A DNA stretch of 64,000 nt. It comes from Streptomyces griseus subsp. griseus. Its GTDB lineage: Bacteria; Actinomycetota; Actinomycetes; Streptomycetales; Streptomycetaceae. A program made the translations under genes and the position numbers. Numbering within the stretch: position 1 is the first letter of the stretch; each line of letters opens with the position of its first letter. The notes below the pieces were generated by a model, which did not search any database, was not told the DNA's origin, and saw nothing but the letters and a program-made list of their open reading frames with translations. The stretch covers positions 186,001 through 250,000 of the forward strand of contig NZ_JOJE01000011.1 in the NCBI RefSeq assembly GCF_000720255.1, read 5' to 3'. This document shows positions 9,842-17,686 of this stretch, piece by piece.

Positions 9842-11274
9842 GACGGGCGGACCACCTGGGTCATCTCGGCGTCGGGGTTGGCGGCGGGGGCGGGAGCCGG
9901 TCGGCGCGCGGTGTCGCTGATCCTGATGAGGATGCCGACGAGCGCCCAGTTGGCGATCACGGAGGAACCGCCGTAGGCGAGGAACGGCATCGTCATACCG
10001 GTCAGCGGGATGAGGCCCATCACACCGCCGGCGACGACGAACACCTGGAGGGCGAAGGCGCCGGACAGGCCGATGGCGAGCAGCTTGCCGAACGGGTCGC
10101 GGGCGGCGAGGGCGGTGCGTACGCCGCGCTCCACGATCAGCCCGTAGATGAGCAGGATCGCCATGATGCCGGCGAGGCCCATCTCCTCGCCGAAGGTGGC
10201 GAGGATGAAGTCGGAGTTGGCGGCGAACCGGATGAGGTCGGAGTGGCCCTGGCCGAGGCCGGTGCCGAGGGTGCCGCCGGAGCCGAACGCCCACAGGGCC
10301 TGCATGGCCTGCTCGGAGTGGCCGCCGACGCCCTGCCGGGAGAGCAGGTACTCATGCATCGGGTCGAGCCAGGCCTGGACGCGCTGTTGGACGTGCGGTT
10401 CGAAGCTGGCCACGCCGACGGCGCCGACCGAGGACATCAGCAGACCGAAGACGATCCAGCTGGTCCGCTCGGTGGCGACGTACAGCATGATGACGAACAT
10501 TCCGAAGAACAGCAGCGACGTGCCGAGGTCGGTCTCGAAGACCAGGATCAGGATCGAGATGAACCAGACGACCAGGATCGGGCCGAGGTCGCGGCCGCGG
10601 GGCAGGTAGAGGCCGATGAAACGGCGGCTGGCCAGGGCGAGCGCGTCGCGCTTCACCATCAGGTAGCCGGCGAAGAAGATCGCGAGGACGATCTTGGCGA
10701 ACTCACCGGGCTGGATGGAGAAGCCGGCGACGGAGATCCAGATCTTCGCGCCGTAGATGTTCTGGCCGAGGCCGGGTACCAGCGGGAGCAGCAGCAGGAA
10801 GAGCGCGCCGACCATGGAGATGTAGGTGTAGCGCTGCAGGACGCGGTGGTCCTTGAGGAAGATCAGCACCACGATGAACAGGGCGATGCCGAGCGCCGTG
10901 TACAGCAGCTGCCGTGGCGCGGCCGTGCCGGCCTGCTGGATGGACTGCAGCAGCTTGGACTGGTCGAGCCGCCAGATGATGACGAGACCGAGCCCGTTCA
11001 GCAGCGTGGCCAGTGGCAGCAGCAGCGGGTCCGCGTACGGCGCGAACTTGCGTACGACGAGATGGGCGACGCCGGCCAGGAGGCCGAGGCCGAGCCCGTA
11101 GCTCAGCAGGCCGGACGGCACCTCCTCGTTGATGGCGAGGCCCACGTTGGCGTAGGCGAACACCGGGATGGCGACGGCGAACACCAGGAGCGCGAGCTCG
11201 GTGTTGCGCCGGCTCGGTGTGCCGATCGAGCCGATCGTGGACGTGTGGTGCGTCGACTGGTTGGTAGTGCTCAT
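9838..11274 (-). CDS. rodA: SEDS family peptidoglycan glycosyltransferase (RodA/FtsW)
   Basis: The 478-residue polytopic membrane protein has about 10-12 hydrophobic helices and the SEDS signature region PGEFAKIVLAIFFAGYL. The long extracellular loop (HEYLLSRQGVGGHSEQAMQALWAFGSGG) carries conserved catalytic-region residues. SEDS proteins polymerise lipid II into glycan strands. The ATG at 11274 follows pstP by 27 bp, and the stop overlaps pbpA. Position in the pknB operon favours RodA over FtsW, which normally lies in the dcw cluster. In Streptomyces the homologue is annotated under either name. Confidence 0.92.
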   Translation of the reverse strand: MSTTNQSTHHTSTIGSIGTPSRRNTELALLVFAVAIPVFAYANVGLAINEEVPSGLLSYGLGLGLLAGVAHLVVRKFAPYADPLLLPLATLLNGLGLVIIWRLDQSKLLQSIQQAGTAAPRQLLYTALGIALFIVVLIFLKDHRVLQRYTYISMVGALFLLLLPLVPGLGQNIYGAKIWISVAGFSIQPGEFAKIVLAIFFAGYLMVKRDALALASRRFIGLYLPRGRDLGPILVVWFISILILVFETDLGTSLLFFGMFVIMLYVATERTSWIVFGLLMSSVGAVGVASFEPHVQQRVQAWLDPMHEYLLSRQGVGGHSEQAMQALWAFGSGGTLGTGLGQGHSDLIRFAANSDFILATFGEEMGLAGIMAILLIYGLIVERGVRTALAARDPFGKLLAIGLSGAFALQVFVVAGGVMGLIPLTGMTMPFLAYGGSSVIANWALVGILIRISDTARRPAPAPAANPDAEMTQVVRPS

Positions 11275-11301
11275 CGTGTGACGGGGCCTCTCACGGCTTG
11301 C

Positions 11302-12843
11302 CTACTGCTTACCGCACAGCGAGACGACCTTCTGCTCTTCCTCCGAGAGAGTGGGGCCGGGGCTGGGAGTCGGCGCGGTCGGGGTCGTGGACGGGGACTT
11401 GGAGGGGGATGTCGGCGACGGACTCGGTGACGCCTTGGACGTGAGGGAGGCGGGTGTGGTTCCCGTGGTGCCTCCGGCCTGGCCCTCGCCGGCCTTGGAG
11501 GTGCTCTGGTTCCCGGCGGTGGTGGTGCGTTCGGCCTGCTTCTTGCACGCCGACGCCTGCACGGCCAGCTCCGTGATCTTCTTCTGGGCGTTCTTCAGGT
11601 CGTTCTCGGCGATCGTGGCCTCGACGAGCTTCTGCTGGTACTGCGGCAGGTACTTGAGTTCGATCTCGGGGTGGTCCTTCTCGACCTTCGACAGCGAAAC
11701 CCACGCCAGGTCCTGGCTGATGCCGCGGTACAGCGCGACGTGCTCGTTCTTGGTGCCGACGTAGTACTGCGTCTGTGTCCAGCGCCAGCCGCCGTAGAGT
11801 CCGCCGCCGATGACGGCGAGCGCGAGGATGCCGTAGAAGGATCTCTTGAGCCACCTGCGGCCCTTGCGGGGTTTGACGAAGTCGTCGTCGCCGTAGTCGA
11901 GGGAGCCGCCGTATCCGTCGGTGGGGGCGTAGCCGGTGGTGTCGCCGGAGCCGGGCGGGCCGAACTCGCCGCCGCCGTGGCCGCGGTGCCGGCCGAGGCC
12001 GGAGGCGCGTCCGGCGGGGGTCTGCATGATGCCGTTGTCGTTGAGCTGGAGCTGGTTCTCGGCGACGGCGCCGACCACCACGGGGGTGTCGGACAGCTGT
12101 CCGGCGAGGGTGTCGCCGGTGTCGAGGTCGAGGACGTCCGCGACGATCACGGTGATGTTGTCGGGGCCACCGCCGCGCAGCGCGAGCTGGATCAGCTCCT
12201 GCACGGTCTCCTGCGGGCCCTGGTAGCTGGCGAGGGTCTCCTCGAGCGTCTGGTGGGAGACGACCCCGGACAGTCCGTCGGAGCAGATCAGGTAGCGGTC
12301 GCCGGCGCGCACCTCGCGGATGGAGAGGTCCGGCTCGACGTGGTCGCCACTGCCCAGCGCGCGCATCAGCAGGGAGCGCTGCGGGTGGGTGGTGGCCTCC
12401 TCCTCGGTGATGCGGCCCTCGTCGACGAGGCGCTGCACCCAGGTGTGGTCCTGCGTGATCTGGGTCAGCAGGCCGTCGCGCAGCAGGTAGGCGCGTGAGT
12501 CGCCGACGTGCACGAGCCCGAGGCGCTGGCCCGTCCACAGCAGCGCGGTCAGGGTCGTCCCCATGCCTTCGAGCTGGGGGTCGTCCTCGACCATGGAGCG
12601 CAGCTGGTCGTTGGCGCGCTGGACGGCGATGCCGAGCGAGGTGAGCACGTCGGAGCCGGGGATGTCGTCGTCGAGGGCGACGATGGTGGAGATGGCCTCG
12701 GAGGAGGCGACCTCACCGGCGGCGGCGCCGCCCATGCCGTCGGCGATGGCGAGCAGGCGCGGACCGGCGTAACCGGAGTCCTCGTTGCCCTCCCGGATCA
12801 TGCCCTTGTGCGATCCGGCGGCGAAGCGCAGTGACAGACTCAT
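11302..12843 (-). CDS. pstP: PP2C-type protein phosphatase PstP
   Basis: This 513-residue phosphatase reverses Ser/Thr phosphorylation by PknB and related kinases. The N-terminal PP2C domain (about 1-240) has the metal-binding motifs REGNEDSGY, ADGMGGAAAGE, HVGDSRAYLLRDG and GGGPDNITVIVADV. A linker and one transmembrane helix (about 342-362, SFYGILALAVIGGGLYGG) lead to an extracellular tail of about 150 residues ending in a Ser/Thr/Pro-rich tract. ATG 12843 is chosen because it has a GAGGTGGGC ribosome site and the family start MSLSLRFAAGSHKG. The frame upstream to 12900 has no support. Confidence 0.94.
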   Translation of the reverse strand: MSLSLRFAAGSHKGMIREGNEDSGYAGPRLLAIADGMGGAAAGEVASSEAISTIVALDDDIPGSDVLTSLGIAVQRANDQLRSMVEDDPQLEGMGTTLTALLWTGQRLGLVHVGDSRAYLLRDGLLTQITQDHTWVQRLVDEGRITEEEATTHPQRSLLMRALGSGDHVEPDLSIREVRAGDRYLICSDGLSGVVSHQTLEETLASYQGPQETVQELIQLALRGGGPDNITVIVADVLDLDTGDTLAGQLSDTPVVVGAVAENQLQLNDNGIMQTPAGRASGLGRHRGHGGGEFGPPGSGDTTGYAPTDGYGGSLDYGDDDFVKPRKGRRWLKRSFYGILALAVIGGGLYGGWRWTQTQYYVGTKNEHVALYRGISQDLAWVSLSKVEKDHPEIELKYLPQYQQKLVEATIAENDLKNAQKKITELAVQASACKKQAERTTTAGNQSTSKAGEGQAGGTTGTTPASLTSKASPSPSPTSPSKSPSTTPTAPTPSPGPTLSEEEQKVVSLCGKQ

Positions 12844-12983
12844 GCCCACCTCGCCCGTCGGCTCCGGGTACAGCCGGTCGTGTCGCGCCACACTGCCCAC
12901 CCTCCGGTCGGGAGCGCGCCGGGGCCCGGGGTGCCGGCAGCCACTGCGTGCTCGCTCCGCTCGCGCCTATCCATGATGTAGCA

Positions 12984-13499
12984 CTACTTCCGCAGCTCGA
13001 TGACGGTCTTGCCGATGCGGATCGGCGCGCCCGGCGCGATCGGCGTGGGCGTCGTCAGCCGGTTCCGGTCGAGGTACGTGCCGTTGGTGGAGCCGAGGTC
13101 CTCGACGATCCACTGGCCGTCGCGGTCCGGGTAGATCCGTGCGTGGCGGCTGGAGGCGTAGTCGTCGTCCAGGACGATCGTGCTGTCGTGCGCCCGGCCC
13201 AGCGTGATGGTCTGGCCCTGGAGCGCGACCGTGGTGCCCGTGAGGGTGCCCTCGGTCACCACCAGCTTGGTGGGGGCGTTACGGCCGCGGCGGCCGCTGC
13301 CGCCGGACTGCTGGCGCTGTGGCGGTGGGGCCTGGCGGGCGGCCTGCTGCTGCGGTCGGGCGGCCTCCCGGCGCGCGCCGCGCTGGGTGACGCGCGTACC
13401 GAACAGGTCGCTGCGGATGACCTGCACGGCCACGATGACGAACAGCCACAGGACGGCCAGGAAACCCAGCCGCATGACCGTGAGGGTCAGCTCTGACAT
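12984..13499 (-). CDS. fhaB: FHA domain protein FhaB (FipA-partner type)
   Basis: The 171-residue protein has an N-terminal transmembrane helix (about 7-27, VMRLGFLAVLWLFVIVAVQVI), a Gln/Arg/Pro-rich linker and a C-terminal FHA domain (about 75-170). The domain has the phosphothreonine-binding motifs ITLGRAHDSTIVLDDDYASSRHA and LGSTNGTYLDRNRL. It recruits phosphorylated partners of PknB at the growth zone. ATG 13499 has a G-rich site 5-10 bases upstream; the longer frame to 13667 only overlaps fhaA. It lies 10 bp after fhaA in the same operon. Confidence 0.93.
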   Translation of the reverse strand: MSELTLTVMRLGFLAVLWLFVIVAVQVIRSDLFGTRVTQRGARREAARPQQQAARQAPPPQRQQSGGSGRRGRNAPTKLVVTEGTLTGTTVALQGQTITLGRAHDSTIVLDDDYASSRHARIYPDRDGQWIVEDLGSTNGTYLDRNRLTTPTPIAPGAPIRIGKTVIELRK

Positions 13500-13509
13500 T
13501 GCCCCCGCT

Positions 13510-14373
13510 TCACCCTTCGGCTTGCCGGTAAATGATGGTGGTGCTGCCCACGACGATCCGCGAGCCGTCGCGGAGCGTAGCGCGGGTGGTGTGCTGCCCG
13601 TCCACCACGATGCCGTTGGTGGACCCGAGATCCTGGATCGTCGAGGGCGTTCCGGTCCGGATCTCACAGTGCCGGCGCGAGACGCCGGGGTCGTCGATCC
13701 GCACGTCGGCGTCGGTGCTGCGGCCCAGCACCAGCGTCGCGCGGGAGATCTGATGGCGGGTGCCGTTGATCTCGATCCAGTGGCGGGTGCGTCCGCCGGC
13801 CGCGGGTGCGGCCGGGGGCCGCTGGCCGCCCACGGGCTGGGGGTAGCCGTATCCGCCGGGCCGGGCGCCGGGTGGCGGCGCGGACGGCATGGGGGGAGCG
13901 GCCGCGGGGCCCGGCCGGGCGGACTGGCCCGGCTGCGGGTAGCCGTAGCCGCCGCGGCCGCCGCCGGCCGGCGGGGCGCTCTCGGGGCTCTGGCTGCTGG
14001 ACGAGGCGAGCGTGCGGCTACGGACCCGGTACAGGCCGGTGTCGAGGTCGTCCGCCTTCTCCAGGTTGACCTTGATCGGGCCCATGAAGGTGTAGCGCTG
14101 CTGCTTGGCGTAGTCGCGCACCATGCCGGCGAGCTCGTCGCCGAGCTGGCCGGAGTAGGGGCTGAGCCGCTCGAAGTCCGGCGTGCTCAGCTCCACGATG
14201 AAGTCGTTGGGTACGACGGTGCGGTCGCGGTTCCAGATGGTGGCGTTGTTGTCGCACTCGCGCTGGAGCGCTCCGGCGATCTCCACCGGCTGGACCTCGG
14301 ACTTGAAGACCTTGGCGAAGGTGCCGTTGACCAGACCTTCGAGACGTTGCTCGAACTTCTTCAGGACTCCCAT
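13510..14373 (-). CDS. fhaA: FHA domain protein FhaA with DUF3662 N-terminal domain
   Basis: The 287-residue cytoplasmic protein opens MGVLKKFEQRLEGLVNG, the DUF3662 domain (about 1-125) that in mycobacterial FhaA binds MviN and other envelope factors. A Gly/Pro/Tyr-rich linker follows (GYGYPQPGQSARPGP and similar). The C-terminal FHA domain (about 190-285) has LVLGRSTDADVRIDDPGVSRRHCEI and DLGSTNGIVVDG. The start has a strong GGAGGAGGTG site. It is the first gene of the minus-strand operon ending at pknB. Its leader contains three TACTGCTT repeats (plus-strand reading). Confidence 0.94.
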   Translation of the reverse strand: MGVLKKFEQRLEGLVNGTFAKVFKSEVQPVEIAGALQRECDNNATIWNRDRTVVPNDFIVELSTPDFERLSPYSGQLGDELAGMVRDYAKQQRYTFMGPIKVNLEKADDLDTGLYRVRSRTLASSSSQSPESAPPAGGGRGGYGYPQPGQSARPGPAAAPPMPSAPPPGARPGGYGYPQPVGGQRPPAAPAAGGRTRHWIEINGTRHQISRATLVLGRSTDADVRIDDPGVSRRHCEIRTGTPSTIQDLGSTNGIVVDGQHTTRATLRDGSRIVVGSTTIIYRQAEG

Positions 14374-14404
14374 GAGGCACCTCCTCCGTCGTTGTCGTCC
14401 TGTG

Positions 14405-14453
14405 TACTGCTTCTTCTGCTGCCCTGCGTACTGCTTCTTACCTGGTACTGCTT
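14405..14453 (-). repeat. Three direct repeats in the fhaA leader
   Basis: TACTGCTT occurs at 14405-14412, 14429-14436 and 14446-14453, within the 80 bp before the fhaA start (AAGCAGTA when read in the direction of transcription). The copies share flanking bases (TACTGCTTCTT twice, TACTGCTTAC once). They may be regulator half-sites or leader RNA elements; no factor is recognised. Confidence 0.5.
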
Positions 14454-14657
14454 ACTGATCGTATCCACGCGCCGGTGAATCGGCTGGTTCCCCCTGTCGA
14501 CCCGGTCGACGGGTGTCGAAGCCTCCTCGACCCCTTCCCCCGACGCTCCCGTGTACGTACTTCTGCCCAGGATCGTAGAGGGGGCCGCAGACCAGTGTCC
14601 CGCACCTGGCTGTGGACCTCGTCCGGCTCCTGGGCAGATGGCCGGGACCGGTACGAG

Positions 14658-14689
14658 GTTGATACGTGAACAGGCCCTCGTTGATACGT
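14658..14689. repeat. Direct repeat GTTGATACGT, 22 bp apart
   Basis: Two exact 10 bp copies at 14658-14667 and 14680-14689 lie in the 459 bp gap between fhaA (start 14373) and tRNA-Leu (14833). A spacing of 22 bp puts them on the same face of the helix, as expected for tandem protein sites. The rest of this gap should hold the divergent promoters for the fhaA operon and the tRNA; nothing else is evident. Confidence 0.5.
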
Positions 14690-14832
14690 AGCGCGGGGTC
14701 GGTGTCTCGTCTCCATCCTGGGGGACGGGGACGGAGAGAAGCGATGTGAACCCACCCTGCCCAGCGTGCTAATCTTCTGGATGTCGGAAGGCGCCGCCCC
14801 ACAAGGGGAAGGAGCCGGAGGACACACCCAAT

Positions 14833-14916
14833 GCGCGGGTGGCGGAATAGGCAGACGCGCTGGATTCAGGTTCCAGTGCCCGCAAGGGCGTGGGGGTTCA
14901 ACTCCCCCCTCGCGCA
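14833..14916 (+). tRNA. tRNA-Leu (anticodon CAG)
   Basis: An 84-base type II tRNA. The acceptor stem GCGCGGG pairs with CTCGCGC (one G-U), with A as discriminator at 14916. The anticodon stem CTGGA/TCCAG encloses TTCAGGT with CAG at 14867-14869. A variable arm (TGCCCGCAAGGGCG region) and a T-arm GGGGG-TTCAACT-CCCCC follow. CC is encoded after the discriminator but the final A is not. It reads CUG, a very common leucine codon in GC-rich genomes. tRNA-Leu genes are frequent integration sites, but no copy of its 3' end was found further right in the window. Confidence 0.97.
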
Positions 14917-14954
14917 CCGAGGAGCACCGACGAAGGTGCTCTAGTTGCACCGAC

Positions 14955-14992
14955 GGAACGGGCGGCATCGTGATCACGATGCCGCCCGTTCC
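14955..14992. terminator. 38 bp perfect palindrome downstream of tRNA-Leu
   Basis: The two 19-base arms are exact complements centred on TGATCA (14971-14976), so the transcript can fold into a very stable hairpin just after the tRNA. The core is ATCGTGATCACGAT. A related palindrome with the same core lies at 17472-17506. It is probably a bidirectional terminator; as DNA it is also a candidate protein-binding palindrome. Confidence 0.75.
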
Positions 14993-15132
14993 TCTGTGTG
15001 TGGCCAAAAACACGTGGACCGCCGACGGCTGGAGCCGTCGGCGGTCCGGTTTTTGGGTGTGTGGATCTTCGGTTGCTATGCCGGGGGCTTGATCGTTCGA
15101 CTGCGGACTACTGCTGGCTTGTGAGGAAGCTC

Positions 15133-16380
15133 TCAGGGTTTGGTGACGTAGCCCTTGGGGGTCCAGGTGCCCAGGCTTGGTCTTGCGGCGACGGGTTGGT
15201 CGGCGGTGGGGCCGGTCGCCGTGGAGGGCGATCGAGTCGGCCCAGGTCCTGAGCTTGCGGCGGTTGGCGTGGGCGAGCTGGAAGGCCAGCAAGAGGGTCT
15301 GGGCGGCGATGCCGCGGATGCGGCGGGTGCCGGCGTCTTCCAGGCGTTCGTACAGGCGGTCCTTGGCGTAGCCATTGATGCCTTCGACGCTGTTGCGGAG
15401 CCGGAAGTAGACGCGCTGCCAGGCTTCGGAGCCGTACTGGAGGGGCTGCCAGAGGTTGGCGCCGGATTCGGGCGGGACTGTGACGGTCTTCTGGCTGCAG
15501 CACCGGGGTGAGCCCGCGGGGCTGGGGGCAGGGTCGATCAGGGGCAGGTGGATGCCGCGGCCGAGGGTGTGCTCCTTGAGTGAGCACTGGGTGCGGTTGG
15601 CCTCGGCGGGGCACATGACGCGACGGTGGCCTTCGACGTCAGGGCGCTGCTTGGGCATGAAGAGGTACGCGGCGCGGGCGCGGATACGGTCGATCCAGGT
15701 CTGCTTGTCGATCTTCTCGGCGATCAGGTCTTTGGTGGCGTCCTTGAGCGTTTGGGGCATGGAAGGGCAGTACCAGTTGCCCTCGACGAGTTGGGCGCCG
15801 GCGAAGCCGGCCTGGACGCCGAGCTGGTCCTTCGCATAGTCGTAGACCGGCTCGTAACCCATGGCGCGGATGGGGAGCTGGAAGTTCTCCGGTTTCTGAT
15901 CGTTGTTGGCGCGGTCACCGGCGAGATAGCCACGCGGCAGGCTGTCGTCGATCTGCTGGAGAGCTTCGACGGCGACGTGGCCGACGGTGGCTGGGCTTGT
16001 CGACGGAGAAGGCGATGACCAGTGCGGGGACGACGTCAGGGTCGGCGGAGCCGTCGGGCAGTGGAACGCCGTTGTGGTCGGGGTCCCGGGCGATGACCAG
16101 GGAGGCGTCGTAGCCGTAAAGACGCTTCTTGATCCGGTCTGCCTTCTTCTGGAGTTTGGCGCCGTTCTTGTCCTGCTGGGTGGGGGCGAGGTCGTCGAGG
16201 GCGAGAGGGTATTTGTGCTTGGTGGTGCGGACGTACCAGGCGGCGTCGGGGTCGGTGGAGGTGACGGGGCTGTCGGGGCCGACGCCCTTGGCGTAGGTGC
16301 CGATGACGGTGGCGTCGACGCAGGCCGAGCCGTCCCAGTGGCCTTCTAGGAGGGGAAGGGCCTCGCAAGCTGCCATTGAG
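15133..16380 (-). pseudogene. Decayed DDE-type transposase gene
   Basis: Fragments in different minus-strand frames join into one protein. The first (16380 to about 15995) reads DATVIGTYAKGVGP...YDASLVIARDPDHN...VVPALVIAFSVDK. It continues after a frameshift near 15990-15998 as ATVGHVAVEALQQIDDSLPRGYLAGDRANN and GYEPVYDYAKDQLG. A C-terminal part (SVEGINGYAKDRLYERLEDA, TRRIRGIAAQTLLLAFQLA) follows, then a second frameshift near 15170-15180 before the apparent natural end GTWTPKGYVTKP. The N-terminal domain is missing. The pattern (DAT, YLAGDRAN, late conserved NSVEG block) fits a DDE transposase; the IS family is not certain and no terminal repeats were found. Confidence 0.65.
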
Positions 16381-16581
16381 CCACGCCTGAGCCGCGTGTA
16401 AGGGGCTCTGCCTGTGACTGACATGCAGCTCGATGGGTTGGATCGAAAAAACCGAATCACCTGGTCAGCGCACTACCTCTTGATCACTCAAGTCGGTGAA
16501 CTCTCCCATCGGCCAGAAACATGATCGCGGCGACGGAGTTCTTCCGGTCGGGAGAGGTTCTCCGCCGGAAGGGGATTGTTC

Positions 16582-17046
16582 ATGGTCGTGTTGTATCGGT
16601 CCAGGATTTGCACGGCTCTTGCTGCCGCTTGCGCTCTCGTGCTGACGAGTGCCTCGGTGGCGCAGGCCGGTGCTGTCGGGTCGACTCCTGTCCGGACCTT
16701 CGAGTACAGCGTAGGCGGCATGACGATGAAGGTTCCGACCGGCTGCTTATTCACACACATCGTCCGAGGTGGCGGGAAGAAGATCACCTACCAGAACGCC
16801 GGCGTCGACTGCGGCTTCGTCGCCGCGCTCGGCAGCGGGTTCTGTAACTGGCGGATCGACTTCACGTACGCCAACACCAACAACAAGACCTATCGGACAT
16901 CCCGCGGGCGGACACACCCCGAGTGCAAGATCGATCCGATGAGGAACAACTCTCCCCAGACGTTGCCTCGTTATGGAAAGGCGTGTGCGCATCTCTACGT
17001 CAATGGGGTGCGGCGTGTGAGTCAGTGTCACCACATCACGAAGTGA
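16582..17046 (+). CDS. Small secreted protein with six cysteines, unknown function
   Basis: The 154-residue protein starts at ATG 16582 with GGAAGGGG 7-8 bases upstream (an in-frame TTG at 16576 is the alternative). A signal peptide (VVLYRSRICTALAAACALVLTSASVAQA) probably ends at AQA. The mature part of about 125 residues has six cysteines in GCLF, DCGF, FCNW, ECKI, ACAH and QCHH contexts, enough for three disulfides, and many Asn, Thr and basic residues. I do not recognise a family. It lies just beyond a dead transposase and has lower GC than its neighbours, which suggests acquisition. It is followed by a membrane protein gene 7 bp downstream. Confidence 0.7.
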   Translation: MVVLYRSRICTALAAACALVLTSASVAQAGAVGSTPVRTFEYSVGGMTMKVPTGCLFTHIVRGGGKKITYQNAGVDCGFVAALGSGFCNWRIDFTYANTNNKTYRTSRGRTHPECKIDPMRNNSPQTLPRYGKACAHLYVNGVRRVSQCHHITK

Positions 17047-17053
17047 GCCGTTC

Positions 17054-17284
17054 ATGATCGATCAGCAGCAAGGGCGGGAACAATCCGGGGAGGTGCGACG
17101 GCGGTCGGCTGGGGTCGCCGCGTTCGCGGCGGGTCTTGGACTGACACTCGCCTTCTTCGCCTTCTTTCCTGGGCTTCCGCACGTCATCGACTGGGGGGCG
17201 ATCGTCGTCGCCGTCCTGGTAGGAGCACTCACCCGATGGATCTGCCAGTCCTGGATGGGAAAGAGGAGCAAAGAGAGCGAGTGA
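17054..17284 (+). CDS. Small two-helix membrane protein
   Basis: The 76-residue protein starts at ATG 17054, 7 bp after the secreted-protein gene, so the two are probably co-transcribed. A basic, Gln-rich N-terminus is followed by two hydrophobic helices (about 20-38, VAAFAAGLGLTLAFFAFF, and 46-64, DWGAIVVAVLVGALTRWIC) and a charged tail GKRSKESE. No family is recognised. Pairing with a secreted cysteine-rich protein could mean a helper or self-protection role, but that is speculation. Confidence 0.6.
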   Translation: MIDQQQGREQSGEVRRRSAGVAAFAAGLGLTLAFFAFFPGLPHVIDWGAIVVAVLVGALTRWICQSWMGKRSKESE

Positions 17285-17471
17285 GCTCGAGCAGAAGGAC
17301 GCGGGCCTCTGTGAGGCCACCGAGCGTGGACGTCTTGCGGGTGCTGGCCGCTCGGGATCTTGAGCCCTGGCCTGCGCCGTGGGAAATCGGCTGTGACAGC
17401 GCGGGAAACGATCTACGTGCCAGACTTATGAAGCCTGATCAGCACGTTTCGTCGGTGCCCCAACCAAGACG

Positions 17472-17506
17472 AAACGGTCGTCATCGTGATCACGATACGA
17501 CCGTTT
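17472..17506. terminator. Palindrome related to the one after tRNA-Leu, with T-run
   Basis: AAACGGTCGT and ATCGTGA on the left pair with TCACGAT and ACGACCGTTT on the right, with one bulged C, followed by TTT. The 14 bp core ATCGTGATCACGAT is identical to that of the 14955 palindrome. The arms differ from it at positions that change in pairs. It looks like the terminator for the 16582-17284 genes. The rest of the 17285-17686 gap holds no convincing gene. Confidence 0.75.
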
Positions 17507-17686
17507 TTCGCTTTGTTCCGGGCCTGTTGTCGGTGTGATTTTCCTGTCGATGTGAGCTCTCTCACTGTGGGGCGAAGAGGCGTCGGGCGCGGGGCCGTTG
17601 GAGCAGGGCGGTGTTTCAGACCGTGAGGCCACGCTTCCAGGCAGTTACCAGTGGGTGAGGTCGAACACTTCCGGGCGGTGGTGCTT

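Noticed and set aside
10243..11430. Long plus-strand frame opposite rodA
   Set aside because: Its composition (Asp/Glu/Arg/Gly-rich, no motifs) is the usual antisense shadow of a high-GC gene; rodA on the other strand is certain. The same reasoning removes the long frames opposite pbpA, the MFS exporter, paaN, bkdC and moeA.
17281..17538. 85-codon plus-strand frame overlapping the stop of the small membrane protein (GTGA)
   Set aside because: The overlap is tempting, but the frame reads straight through the palindrome and T-run at 17472-17506, has no recognisable protein features, and its last third is clearly terminator sequence.
14833..17540. Integrated element bounded by a duplicated tRNA-Leu 3' end
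   Set aside because: No repeat of the tRNA 3' sequence and no integrase gene was found to the right, so an att-bounded island is not supported. The bracketing palindromes are reported separately.
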